A DNA stretch of 64,000 nt from Trinickia violacea (GTDB lineage Bacteria; Pseudomonadota; Gammaproteobacteria; Burkholderiales; Burkholderiaceae): positions 2,356,001 through 2,420,000 of the forward strand of contig NZ_CP040078.1 in NCBI RefSeq assembly GCF_005280735.1. The letters are read 5' to 3'. Shown here one piece after another: positions 52,389-61,219 of the stretch. The notes under the pieces were generated by a model that saw nothing but the letters and a program-made list of their open reading frames with translations, searched no databases and had not been told where the DNA came from. The position numbers and the translations under genes are program-made. Within the stretch, counting starts at the first letter, position 1; the number at the start of each line of letters is the position of its first letter.

Positions 52389-52519
52389 TTCATTGATTTT
52401 TGTCATCACTAGACTCGGTTTTATCAGGTAACCGCGTCACACCACGCCGCGCGGGAAGCGCCGCGACACGCTAGCAGCGCCGCACCGTGCGAGGCTTTCT
52501 CTCCAACCATGGGCCCAAC

Positions 52520-52954
52520 ATGAGCACGACGACCGCAGTCATTCCCCCGTTTCACCTTGCCTTTCCGGTTCACAGCATCGCCGCCGCGCGCGAGTTCTAC
52601 GGCGACCTGCTCGGCTGCCCGGAAGGACGCAGCGCCGACGACTGGGTCGACTTCAACTTCTACGGCCACCAGATCGTCGCGCACCTCGCGCCCGAGGAAG
52701 CGGGCCACCGCAAGACGAGCGCCGTCGACGGCGACGCGGTGCCGGTCCGCCACTTCGGCGTCGTTCTGCCGATGGAAGAATGGCAAGCCGCCGCAGACAA
52801 GCTGACCGCCGCGGGCGTCGCGTTCATCATCGAGCCGCATATCCGCTTCAAAGGCGAAGTCGGCGAGCAAGCGACGATGTTCTTCCTCGATCCGTCGGGC
52901 AACGCGCTCGAGATCAAGGCATTCGCCGATATCGCGTCGCTGTTTGCGAAGTAA
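52520..52954 (+). CDS. VOC-family (glyoxalase/dioxygenase fold) protein
   Basis: A 144-residue vicinal-oxygen-chelate protein. FHLAFPVHSIAAAREFYGDLLGCPEGR and DFNFYGHQIVAHL begin it, VRHFGVVLPMEEWQ and IEPHIRFKGEVGEQATMFFLDPSGNALEIKAF end it. Candidate metal ligands are His in FHLAF, His in VRHFGV and Glu in ALEIKA. It is the first gene of the pxpBC run with 6 bases between. Relatives include glyoxalases and extradiol dioxygenases; the substrate is unknown. Confidence 0.85.
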   Translation: MSTTTAVIPPFHLAFPVHSIAAAREFYGDLLGCPEGRSADDWVDFNFYGHQIVAHLAPEEAGHRKTSAVDGDAVPVRHFGVVLPMEEWQAAADKLTAAGVAFIIEPHIRFKGEVGEQATMFFLDPSGNALEIKAFADIASLFAK

Positions 52955-52960
52955 GTTGCG

Positions 52961-53731
52961 ATGAACGCCCGTAGCCCGGCGCGCATCGAGATCGAGCCGG
53001 CCTCGGCCTGGCGCATCGTGCCGTCCGGCGACTGCTGCTTGATCGTCGAGTTCGACGCGATCGATCCGGCCGCCGCGAATCGCAGCGTGCGCGCCGCGGC
53101 GCTCCGCTTGCGCGGCGCCGCGCTGCCGGGCGTCACTGAAATCGTCCCCGCGCTCACCACGCTGGGCGTGCATTACCGGCCTTACGCGGTGGCGTCGTCG
53201 AACAGCAAGGCGTCGCCCTGCACCGCGCTAGCCGACGCGCTCGCCGCGATGCTGTCGAACCTCGAGTGCGAGCACGAGCACCGGGCGAACGTGCTCGAGA
53301 TCCCCGTTTGCTACGGCGGCGACTACGGGCCCGATCTCGAGGACGTTGCCGCGGCATGCGGGCTCACGCCTGCCGAAGTCATCGAGCTGCACTGCGCCGA
53401 GCCCGTCGACGTGATGATGCTCGGCTTCGCGCCCGGCCACCCTTATATCGGCCGCTTCGATGCGCGGCTGGCGCCGCCGCGGCGATCCACGCCGCGCACG
53501 TCTGTGCCGGCGGGCTCGATCGGGCTCGCGAACCGCCAATCGGTGATCTATCCGATGAGCCTGCCGGGCGGCTGGAACCTGATCGGCAGAACGCCTTTCG
53601 ACATGTTCGAACCGCATCGCGGGCAGCCGTGCCTGCTCAAGGCGGGCGACCGCGTGCGCTTCGTGCCGGTCGATGTCGCGCAATTCGATGTCCTGCTGTT
53701 TGCGGCGCAGGCCGTCGAAGGAGCGCCGTGA
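52961..53731 (+). CDS. pxpB: 5-oxoprolinase subunit PxpB (KipI/allophanate hydrolase subunit 1 family)
   Basis: A 256-residue protein, part of ATP-dependent 5-oxoproline hydrolysis. Family motifs are ILEIPVCYGGDYGPDLEDVAAACGL-like CYGGDYGPDLEDVA, VDVMMLGFAPGHPYIGRFD, PRTSVPAGSIGLANRQSVIYP and GGWNLIGRTPFDMF. It overlaps pxpC by one base (TGATG). PxpA, the third component of the bacterial enzyme, is not in the window. Confidence 0.9.
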   Translation: MNARSPARIEIEPASAWRIVPSGDCCLIVEFDAIDPAAANRSVRAAALRLRGAALPGVTEIVPALTTLGVHYRPYAVASSNSKASPCTALADALAAMLSNLECEHEHRANVLEIPVCYGGDYGPDLEDVAAACGLTPAEVIELHCAEPVDVMMLGFAPGHPYIGRFDARLAPPRRSTPRTSVPAGSIGLANRQSVIYPMSLPGGWNLIGRTPFDMFEPHRGQPCLLKAGDRVRFVPVDVAQFDVLLFAAQAVEGAP

Positions 53732-54687
53732 TGTCCATCGAAGTGCTCAAGCCCGGTGCGCTCACGACGTTTCAGGATCTCGGCCGGACCGGCTATCAGC
53801 AATTCGGCATCCCGGTCAACGGCGTGATGGACGAGCGCGCGCACCGTCTCGCGAACCTGCTCGCCGGCAACGATCCCGGCGACGCGACGCTCGAAATCAC
53901 GCTGATCGGGCCGACGCTGCGAATGCTTGCGGACGTGACCATCGCGCTGTGCGGCGCGGACCTCGAGCCGATGGCCGACGGCGAGGCCGTGCCGCTCAAC
54001 GAAGCGGTGCCTTTACCAACCGGCACCGAACTCAGCTTCGGCCAGCGGCGCAGCGGCGTGCGCGCGTATCTGGCCGTGCGCGGCGGATTCGCGCTCGAGC
54101 CGGTCATGGGCAGTTGCAGCACGTTCGTGCGCGGCGGCTATGGCGGACATCGCGGCAGGCCGCTGCGCAAGGGGGATGTGATCGCCGTGCGCGAGCGCGG
54201 CGCGTCGAACGCGGCGCCGCCGAGCGCCGCGAGCATGCCCACGTTTCCCAATGACGTGATTGGAGCACCCGGCGCCCCGCTGCGCGTCATCGCGGGCCGC
54301 GAATGGCCGCTGTTCTCCGCCGACGCGCAATGCGCATTCGCCAACACGCCGTATCGAATTGGCGCGCAATCGGACCGCATGGGCTATCGCCTTGAAGGCG
54401 AGCCCCTGGCGCTGGGTACGGCGCGGCAGATGATGTCGGAAGCCGTCGGCTTCGGCACGATCCAGGTGCCGTCCGACGGGCAACCGATCGTGCTGATGGC
54501 GGACCGTCAAACGACGGGCGGCTATCCGAAGATCGCTCATGTGTGTGCCGTCGATCTGCCGCGCCTTGCCCAGACCATGCCCGGCGAATCGGTGCGTTTC
54601 GAAATGATCGGCCTCGACGAGGCTCAGCGCTTATTGGCGCAGCAGGAACGAGCCTTCGCGAAAGTCGAAACGCGCTTCGGCGTTTAG
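53731..54687 (+). CDS. pxpC: 5-oxoprolinase subunit PxpC (KipA/allophanate hydrolase subunit 2 family)
   Basis: A 318-residue subunit. Motifs are IEVLKPGALTTFQDLGRTGYQQFGIPVNGVMD, NLLAGNDPGDATLEITLIGP, GVRAYLAVRGGFALEPVMGS and FGTIQVPSDGQPIVLMADRQTTGGYPKIAHV. Start and stop are coupled to pxpB. It ends 184 bases before the MHS transporter, which has its own candidate operator. Confidence 0.92.
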   Translation: MSIEVLKPGALTTFQDLGRTGYQQFGIPVNGVMDERAHRLANLLAGNDPGDATLEITLIGPTLRMLADVTIALCGADLEPMADGEAVPLNEAVPLPTGTELSFGQRRSGVRAYLAVRGGFALEPVMGSCSTFVRGGYGGHRGRPLRKGDVIAVRERGASNAAPPSAASMPTFPNDVIGAPGAPLRVIAGREWPLFSADAQCAFANTPYRIGAQSDRMGYRLEGEPLALGTARQMMSEAVGFGTIQVPSDGQPIVLMADRQTTGGYPKIAHVCAVDLPRLAQTMPGESVRFEMIGLDEAQRLLAQQERAFAKVETRFGV

Positions 54688-54745
54688 CAGCACCGCGCGG
54701 CGCGCACCTTTTTGCAACATGCCGAATCAGACCGCCACATTCATC

Positions 54746-54770
54746 ATATTGTTAGTTATACGAACAATAT
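54746..54770. promoter_or_regulatory. Perfect inverted repeat upstream of the MHS transporter
   Basis: ATATTGTT (54746-54753) and AACAATAT (54763-54770) are exact inverted copies around a 9-base spacer in a notably AT-rich island. It lies 101 bases before the transporter start. It suits a dimeric repressor; the regulator is not identified. Confidence 0.55.
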
Positions 54771-54870
54771 TATTGAACGAATTTTGAGCACTGTAGTTTG
54801 TGTATGTCGAGCGCATTTTGACCTGGTAGCCACCCTTCGACTACCGCCTCTAGATCCGGAGCCTCGCCCA

Positions 54871-56220
54871 ATGTCCAACGTCCCCGCCACCCTGTTCACG
54901 CCGGAGGCCGACACGCCGCCGCATGTCGCGACAATGCTCGCACGCAAAGCGGCAGCAGCCGCTGCCGCCGGAAGCGCGATCGAGTACTACGAATTCGGTG
55001 TCTACGGCTACATGGCCGCTGTCATCGGGCCGCTGTTCTTTCCCGGCGGCAACGCCACGGCGTCGCTGCTCGCGATCCTCGCGGTGTTCGGCAGCGCGTT
55101 CCTGATGCGGCCGGTCGGCGGCATCGTGCTCGGCTGGCTCGGCGACCGCTATGGCCGCAAGGCGGTGCTGCTCGTCACCGTGATCGGCATGGGTATCGCG
55201 ACGGGCGCAGTCGGCGTGCTGCCCGTGGCGGCCACAGCGGGCATCGCCGCGCCGCTCCTGCTGCTCGCGATCCGTCTCGCGCAAGGCTTCTTTGCCGGCG
55301 GCGAAGTGACCGGCGCGGCGGCCTATGTTGCCGAATCGGTGCCCGCCGGCCGGCGCGGCTTCTACGGCGCGTTCACGCCGGTCGGCGTCGCGGTGGGCGG
55401 CGCGCTGGCCGCGTCCGTGTGCGGCATCACGACCGGCGCGTTGAGCGCCCAGCAATTGCACGATTGGGGCTGGCGTGTGCCGTTCCTCATGGCCATTCCG
55501 ATGGTCGCGATTTCGGCCACGGTACGCCGGCGCATCGACGAATCGCTTGCCTTCGCGCGAAGCCTGCGCGAGAGCGAGCCGCCGAAAGCGCCTCTCAAGG
55601 AAGTGCTCGATGCGCACGTGCCCGCGCTGGTCAAGGTGTTCCTGCTCTCGCTCGGACAGAACATGGGCTACTGGGTTGGTTTCGTGTTCATGAACCTCTA
55701 CCTGACCACCTACCTGAAGTACGACAAGACGACCGTGTTCTGGATCATGGCGTTCGTGAGCCTCACGATGGCCGTGACGATGCCCTTCTTCGGCGCGCTG
55801 TCGGACCGGCTCGGCCGCCGCACGGTGCTCGCAGCCGGGTTCGTCGCCTATGCCGCGCTCGTGTTCCCGATGATGAAGCTGATGAACCATCAGAATATCG
55901 GCCTCGCGTTTCTCGCGATGGTGATCGTCGCGCTGCCGATGCCCATCGTGCAGTCCGTCGGCTATCCGACCTACGCGGAGCAGTTCCCCACGCGCGTGCG
56001 CTACACGGGCATGGCGTTCAGCTTCAACTTCGGTGCGATTCTCGGCGGCGGCGTCACGCCCTATATCGCGACTGCGCTGATCGGCAAGACCGGCGACCTG
56101 CTCATGCCCGCGTATCTGCTCGCCGGCGGCGCCATCATGAGCCTGTTCGTGTTGCTGCGCGTAAAGGAAACCGCGGGACATCGCGCGCATCGATCCGTCC
56201 GCCTCTCAGTGGCGAAATAA
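54871..56220 (+). CDS. MFS transporter, metabolite:H+ symporter (MHS) family
   Basis: A 449-residue 12-helix transporter. The MHS signature is clear: AAAAGSAIEYYEFGVYGYMAAVIGPLFFPGG, FLMRPVGGIVLGWLGDRYGRKAVL, RLAQGFFAGGEVTGAAAYVAE and MPFFGALSDRLGRRTVL. Substrates of this family include citrate, shikimate, proline/betaine and dicarboxylates. The position after pxpBC hints at an oxoproline-like or carboxylate substrate. The ATG at 54871 has GGAG upstream; the longer frame lacks homology. Confidence 0.88.
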   Translation: MSNVPATLFTPEADTPPHVATMLARKAAAAAAAGSAIEYYEFGVYGYMAAVIGPLFFPGGNATASLLAILAVFGSAFLMRPVGGIVLGWLGDRYGRKAVLLVTVIGMGIATGAVGVLPVAATAGIAAPLLLLAIRLAQGFFAGGEVTGAAAYVAESVPAGRRGFYGAFTPVGVAVGGALAASVCGITTGALSAQQLHDWGWRVPFLMAIPMVAISATVRRRIDESLAFARSLRESEPPKAPLKEVLDAHVPALVKVFLLSLGQNMGYWVGFVFMNLYLTTYLKYDKTTVFWIMAFVSLTMAVTMPFFGALSDRLGRRTVLAAGFVAYAALVFPMMKLMNHQNIGLAFLAMVIVALPMPIVQSVGYPTYAEQFPTRVRYTGMAFSFNFGAILGGGVTPYIATALIGKTGDLLMPAYLLAGGAIMSLFVLLRVKETAGHRAHRSVRLSVAK

Positions 56221-56347
56221 AAAAAACCAGAGTAGGCTTTTTAACAGCCCATCTGAACCCGGCGGCAGATTCGCGCCGGGATGCGCAACGCCGTCAATCC
56301 GTTTTCCGCTTCCCGCTTTGCCCACCAACCATCCGCAAAGGGGTGTC

Positions 56348-57823
56348 ATGTCCGCATCGCCTTCCGTCGAAAGCCATTCGCCCTACGGTCCGGACGGCAC
56401 GATTGCCGGCTCCGACGAGCGTCTCTTCAACCGCGATCTCGCGCCCGTGCCGCGCAACAAGCGCACGTGGACGAGCTACAGCATCTTCGCCATGTGGATG
56501 TCGGACGTGCACAGCGTGGGCGGCTATACGTTCGCCGCGAGCCTGTTCCTGCTCGGCATCTCAGGCTGGCAAGTGCTGCTCGCGTTGACGATCGGCATTC
56601 TGGTCGTCTACGTGTTGATGAACTGGGTCGGCAAGCCGAGCTTCGAGCACGGCATTCCGTTTCCGGTGATGGCTCGCGTCAGCATGGGTGTGATGGGCGC
56701 GAACCTCGCGGCGATCATCCGCGGCGTGGTCGGCATCGTCTGGTATGGCGTGCAGACTTATTTCGCGTCGAAGGCGGTCGCCACGCTGCTGCTTCTGTTC
56801 GTGCCATCCGTCGCCGCGTGGCGCGACGTGACCTTCCTGCGGCTCGACGGCCTCGGCTGGTTCAGCTTCCTGTTCATGTGGATCTTCCAGCTCTTCATCT
56901 TCCAGCGCGGGATGGAAACGATCCGCCGCTTCATCGACTTCTGCGGCCCGGCCGTGTACGTCGTGATGTTCGTGCTGATGGCGTGGATCTTGTCGCAGGC
57001 GGGGCTCGGCAGCTTGAGCCTCACGCTCGGCGGCAAAGTGCTCTCGGGCGGCGAGCAAATGGCCAGCATGGGCAACGCGATCCTGCTCGTGATCAGCTAT
57101 TTCGCGGCCCTGCTGCTGAATTTCGGCGATTTCTCGCGCTTTGCGAAAAGCGAGCCGCAGATGAAGGTCGGCAACTTCCTCGGCCTGCCGGTCAACTTCG
57201 TCGTGTTCGCGATCATCACCGTGATCGTGACGTCGGGCAGCGCGCACGTGTTCGGCTCGATGATCATGGACCCGGTTGCCATCGTCGGGAAGATTCAGAA
57301 CAAGGTGGCCGTCGTGCTCGGCAGCCTGACCTTCATCGTCGCGACCATGGGCATCAATATCGTCGCCAATTTCGTCTCGCCGGCCTACGACATCGCCAAT
57401 CTGTTCGCGAAGCACGTGGACTTCAAGAAAGGCGGCCTGATCGCATCGATACTCGCCGTGCTCGTTTGCCCGTGGATTTTCGTCGACAGCCCGAAGGCGA
57501 TCACGGTGTTCGTGAGCGTGTTCGGGGCGGTGCTCGCGCCGCTGTACGGCGTGATGATGGCGGACTTCTATCTCGTGAAGCGCCAGAAGGTGGAGACCGC
57601 GCAGCTCTATACGATGGCGCGCGAAGGGCGCTTTTACTACGACGGCGGGTGGAATCGCGTCGGGCTGGCGGCGCTCGTGCTGTCGGGCGCGATTTCGATC
57701 GGATGGGAGCTGTGCACGCAGCTTCTGCACGTGCTGCCCGACAACAATTTCGGATGGCTAATCGGGGCGGTGGCGGGCGCCGCGATTTATACGGTCGCGA
57801 TGCGGCTGGCGAAGCGGACGTAG
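56348..57823 (+). CDS. NCS1-family nucleobase/hydantoin-type cation symporter
   Basis: A 491-residue inner-membrane transporter with about 12 helices. RNKRTWTSYSIFAMWMSDVHSVGGYTFAASLF, FEHGIPFPVMARVSMGVMGANLAAIIRGVVGIVWYG and LLLNFGDFSRFAKS are characteristic of the PucI/Mhp1 group (allantoin, hydantoin, cytosine, purines). It follows the MHS gene after 127 bases on the same strand. Hydantoins and oxoproline are chemically similar lactams, so a link to PxpBC is possible but unproved. AAAGGGG precedes the ATG at 56348. Confidence 0.88.
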   Translation: MSASPSVESHSPYGPDGTIAGSDERLFNRDLAPVPRNKRTWTSYSIFAMWMSDVHSVGGYTFAASLFLLGISGWQVLLALTIGILVVYVLMNWVGKPSFEHGIPFPVMARVSMGVMGANLAAIIRGVVGIVWYGVQTYFASKAVATLLLLFVPSVAAWRDVTFLRLDGLGWFSFLFMWIFQLFIFQRGMETIRRFIDFCGPAVYVVMFVLMAWILSQAGLGSLSLTLGGKVLSGGEQMASMGNAILLVISYFAALLLNFGDFSRFAKSEPQMKVGNFLGLPVNFVVFAIITVIVTSGSAHVFGSMIMDPVAIVGKIQNKVAVVLGSLTFIVATMGINIVANFVSPAYDIANLFAKHVDFKKGGLIASILAVLVCPWIFVDSPKAITVFVSVFGAVLAPLYGVMMADFYLVKRQKVETAQLYTMAREGRFYYDGGWNRVGLAALVLSGAISIGWELCTQLLHVLPDNNFGWLIGAVAGAAIYTVAMRLAKRT

Positions 57824-57906
57824 GCGGGTCGTGGTCCGGCATTATGGCGGGGTTACCGGGCGCCCAACTCCCCAGGGGGTTGCCTCAGAACCAGCGATGC
57901 GCTAGC

Positions 57907-57928
57907 ATGTATATACGTAAATGTATAT
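57907..57928 (+). promoter_or_regulatory. Direct repeat in the VapBC promoter
   Basis: ATGTATAT occurs at 57907-57914 and 57921-57928, 14 bases apart, with a GTATATAC palindrome inside. It lies 15-36 bases before the antitoxin start, the usual place for antitoxin autorepression. Confidence 0.5.
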
Positions 57929-57942
57929 CAATTGGAGAGGCG

Positions 57943-58188
57943 ATGAACCTGCAAATCGCGAAATGGGGCAATAGCCTTGCGCTGCGTATCCCCGCTGATT
58001 ACGTTCGGCACGTAGGTCTCAAGGAGGGTGACGAGGTGCAGGCCAATCTGACCGTCGATGGCGGTATAAGCATTCGCGCGGCCAAATGGGACCGCAAGGC
58101 GTTCGCGCAGGAACTGGAGTCAACGCGCGAAGCGATGCCGATAACGGAGTCGGTCATGAAGGAACTGCGGCATGGGGCTCGCTATTGA
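57943..58188 (+). CDS. VapB/MazE-type antitoxin, AbrB fold
   Basis: An 81-residue antitoxin. The SpoVT/AbrB swapped-hairpin domain is at the N-terminus (LQIAKWGNSLALRIPADYVRHVGLKEGDEV, then NLTVDGGISIRAA). The C-terminal tail (KAFAQELESTREAMP) should wrap the toxin. GGAGAGG lies 5 bases before the ATG. The stop overlaps the toxin start by one base, standard for type II modules. Confidence 0.9.
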   Translation: MNLQIAKWGNSLALRIPADYVRHVGLKEGDEVQANLTVDGGISIRAAKWDRKAFAQELESTREAMPITESVMKELRHGARY

Positions 58189-58610
58189 TGGTGTACGTTG
58201 ACACGAGTGTACTGGTAGCACTGTGCGTGAATGAACCGATGAGTTCCGCCGTTTCGCAGTGGTACGCGGCGTGTACCGAAGAAATGGCCTCTGCGGCGTG
58301 GTGCGTGACCGAATTCGCGAGCGCTCTCGGCATCAAGCAACGGACGAAGCAACTGTCAGCCGAACAAGGGGCCTCTGCTTGGCAGGCGTTCGAGCGCCTA
58401 TGCGCTGGCGACCTGCAGTTATTGCCAATCGAACCCACTACATTCCATCGTGCTGCCGTGCTCACCCTGGATGCGTCCACGGGCCTTCGTGCGGGTGATG
58501 CACTGCACCTCGCCGCCGCTCTCGACGCAAAGGCCAAAACCATGGCAACGCTCGATGACGTCCTGGCCGGCAATGCCAAGCGAATGAAGATTAAGGCGCA
58601 CGTATTTTGA
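58188..58610 (+). CDS. VapC-type PIN-domain toxin
   Basis: A 140-residue ribonuclease. The four acidic PIN residues are visible in MVYVDTSVLVAL (Asp5), AWCVTEFASAL (Glu), GLRAGDALHLAAAL (Asp) and TMATLDDVLAG (Asp). It probably cleaves tRNA or rRNA when not neutralised. Start taken at the ATG overlapping the antitoxin stop. A strong terminator follows at 58645. Confidence 0.9.
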   Translation: MVYVDTSVLVALCVNEPMSSAVSQWYAACTEEMASAAWCVTEFASALGIKQRTKQLSAEQGASAWQAFERLCAGDLQLLPIEPTTFHRAAVLTLDASTGLRAGDALHLAAALDAKAKTMATLDDVLAGNAKRMKIKAHVF

Positions 58611-58644
58611 TCAGAGCGAGTCTGTTTGTAGCTGTCGTCGAAAC

Positions 58645-58678
58645 AAAGCCCCTTCCGGCAACTGCCGGAAGGGGCTTT
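58645..58678. terminator. Strong bidirectional terminator
   Basis: AAAGCCCCTTCCGGCA (58645-58660) pairs perfectly with TGCCGGAAGGGGCTTT (58663-58678), a 16-bp stem whose A and T flanks give a T tract in both directions. It separates the toxin gene from the isocitrate dehydrogenase gene. Confidence 0.9.
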
Positions 58679-58727
58679 CTCTATGTCGATGGCGGCTCTG
58701 GGACGAGCCGCGTCGAGTTAAAACGGC

Positions 58728-60971
58728 TTAAGCCTGAACCGAAGCCAGCGCCGCGTTCAGCGTCTTGCTCGGACGCATCACCGCCGCCAGCTTCTCGACG
58801 TCCGGCTTGAAGTAGCCGCCGATGTCGACTTCCTTGCCCTGCACGTCGCCGAGTTCGCCGATGATGGTCTTCTCGTTGGCCGTCAGTTGCTTGGCCAGCG
58901 GCGCGAACTTCGCGGCCAGCTCGGCGTCTTCGGTCTGCGCGGCGAGTTCTTGCGCCCAGTACATCGCGAGGTAGAACTGGCTGCCGCGGTTGTCGAGCTC
59001 ACCGGTCTTCGGCGACGGGCTCTTGTTGTTGTCGAGCAGTTTGCCGGTGGCCGCATCGAGCGTCTTCGCGAGAATCTTGGCGCGCGCATTGCCGGTCTTG
59101 AAGCCGAGGTCTTCGAGCGACACCGCCAGCGCGAGGAACTCGCCGAGCGAATCCCAGCGCAGGTGGTTTTCCTGAACCAGCTGCTGCACGTGCTTCGGCG
59201 CCGAACCGCCCGCGCCCGTTTCGTACATGCCGCCGCCCGCCATCAGCGGAACGATCGACAGCATCTTCGCGCTCGTGCCGAGCTCCATGATCGGGAACAG
59301 GTCCGTGAGGTAATCGCGCAGGATGTTGCCCGTGGCCGAGATGGTGTCCTGGCCGCGAATCACGCGCTCCAGCGTGTAACGCATCGCTCGCACTTGCGAC
59401 ATGATCTGGATGTCGAGGCCCTTCGTGTCGTAATCCTTCAGGTACGTCTCGACCTTCTTGATCAGCTCGGCTTCGTGCGGACGGTACGGGTCGAGCCAGA
59501 ACACGGCCGGCATGCCCGAGTTGCGCGCACGCGTGACCGCGAGCTTGACCCAGTCGCGGATCGGCGCGTCCTTGACCTGGCACATGCGCCAGATGTCGCC
59601 CTTCTCCACTTGCTGCGTCAGCGACGTCAGCACTTCACCCGTGGCGATATCGACGATGCGCGCTTCGCCGTCTTGCGGGATTTCGAACGTCTTGTCGTGC
59701 GAGCCGTACTCTTCCGCCTTCTGCGCCATCAGGCCGACGTTCGGCACCGTGCCCATCGTCTTCGGATCGAACGCGCCGTTGGTCTTGCAGAAGTTGATGA
59801 TTTCCTGATAGATGCGCGCGAACGTGCTTTCCGGAATCAGGCATTTCGTGTCCGCCGGACGGCCGTCGGCGCCCCACATCTTGCCGCCTGCGCGAATCAT
59901 CGCGGGCATCGATGCGTCGACGATCACGTCGTTCGGCGCGTGCAGGTTCGAGATGCCCTTGGCCGAATCGACCATCGCCAGCGCGGGACGGTGCTCGTGG
60001 CACGCGTGCATGTCGCGGATCACTTCTTCGCGCTTCGATTCCGGCAGCGCTTCAATCTTCTCGTACAGGTTCACGAGGCCGTTGTTGACGTTCACGCCCA
60101 GTTCCTCGAACAGCTTGGCGTGCTTCGCGAACGCGTCCTTGTAGAAGACCTTGACGGCATGGCCGAACACGATCGGGTGCGACACCTTCATCATCGTCGC
60201 CTTCACGTGCAGCGAGAGCATCACGCCCGTCTTGCGCGCGTCTTCCATCTGGTCTTCGTAGAACTCGACCAGCGCCTTCTTGCTCATGAACATGCTGTCG
60301 ATGATCTCGCCGTCCAGCAGCGACACCTTCGGCTTCAGCACGATCGTCTCGCCGCTCTTTGTGACGAGCTCCATGCGGACGTCACGCGCGCGATCGAGCG
60401 TGATCGACTTTTCGCCGTGGTAGAAGTCGCCGTGCTTCATGTGCGCGACGTGCGTGCGCGATGCCATGCTCCACTCGCTCATGCTGTGCGGATGCTTCTT
60501 CGCGTAGTTCTTCACGGCGGCCGGCGCGCGGCGGTCCGAGTTGCCTTCGCGCAGCACCGGGTTCACGGCGCTGCCGAGGCACTTCGAGTAGCGCTTCTGG
60601 AGCGCCTTTTCCTCGTCGGTCTTCGGGGCTTCCGGATAGTCCGGCACCTTGTAGCCCTTCGACTGCAGCTCTTTGATCGCGCTCACGAGCTGCGGCACCG
60701 ATGCACTGATGTTGGGCAGCTTGATGATGTTGGTTTCGGGGAGCTGGGTCAGGCGGCCCAGTTCGGCGAGGTTGTCCGGCACGCGCTGCTCTTCGGTCAG
60801 GAACTCCGGAAACTCGCCCAGGATACGGCCCGCCACCGAAATATCGCTCGTGGTGACCTCGATGCCCGCCGGCGCGGTGAACGTGCGGATGATGGGCAGG
60901 AACGCGCTGGTCGCGAGCAGAGGCGCTTCGTCGGTCAGGGTGTAGATGATCGTGGGTTGCTGAGTGCTCAT
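58728..60971 (-). CDS. icd: NADP-dependent isocitrate dehydrogenase, monomeric type
   Basis: A 747-residue single-chain enzyme converting isocitrate to 2-oxoglutarate. The sequence is typical throughout: TIIYTLTDEAPLLATSAFLPII at the N-terminus, RYSKCLGSAVNPVLREGNSDRRAP, HMKHGDFYHGEKS, VMLSLHVKATMMKVSHPIVFGH, NDVIVDASMPAMIRAGGKMWG, PIMELGTSAKMLSIVPLMAGGGMYETGAGGSAPKHVQQ and VDIGGYFKPD near the end. The length matches the monomeric class (about 740). It is monocistronic and ends at the strong terminator. Confidence 0.95.
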   Translation of the reverse strand: MSTQQPTIIYTLTDEAPLLATSAFLPIIRTFTAPAGIEVTTSDISVAGRILGEFPEFLTEEQRVPDNLAELGRLTQLPETNIIKLPNISASVPQLVSAIKELQSKGYKVPDYPEAPKTDEEKALQKRYSKCLGSAVNPVLREGNSDRRAPAAVKNYAKKHPHSMSEWSMASRTHVAHMKHGDFYHGEKSITLDRARDVRMELVTKSGETIVLKPKVSLLDGEIIDSMFMSKKALVEFYEDQMEDARKTGVMLSLHVKATMMKVSHPIVFGHAVKVFYKDAFAKHAKLFEELGVNVNNGLVNLYEKIEALPESKREEVIRDMHACHEHRPALAMVDSAKGISNLHAPNDVIVDASMPAMIRAGGKMWGADGRPADTKCLIPESTFARIYQEIINFCKTNGAFDPKTMGTVPNVGLMAQKAEEYGSHDKTFEIPQDGEARIVDIATGEVLTSLTQQVEKGDIWRMCQVKDAPIRDWVKLAVTRARNSGMPAVFWLDPYRPHEAELIKKVETYLKDYDTKGLDIQIMSQVRAMRYTLERVIRGQDTISATGNILRDYLTDLFPIMELGTSAKMLSIVPLMAGGGMYETGAGGSAPKHVQQLVQENHLRWDSLGEFLALAVSLEDLGFKTGNARAKILAKTLDAATGKLLDNNKSPSPKTGELDNRGSQFYLAMYWAQELAAQTEDAELAAKFAPLAKQLTANEKTIIGELGDVQGKEVDIGGYFKPDVEKLAAVMRPSKTLNAALASVQA

Positions 60972-61219
60972 TGCTTGGCTCTGGACGAGAAACAGGTTGA
61001 GGAACGTCGCCGGCTGGGGCGCAGACCGGATGAAACCCCTGAATTTTGCCTCATTTTGCTTTCACGAGGTTTTACGGGGGCTGACTCCCTTGCCCGCGGA
61101 GCACGAATTGGCCGACTTTGGCAGGCCCTTTTGGCGGAACAAAGCTCGCCCAAAGCCGCGTCGTTCGCGCTCGAGGCGCCTTGGCGTACACTGACCGCTG
61201 CCTTCGCACCCCAATTGCC

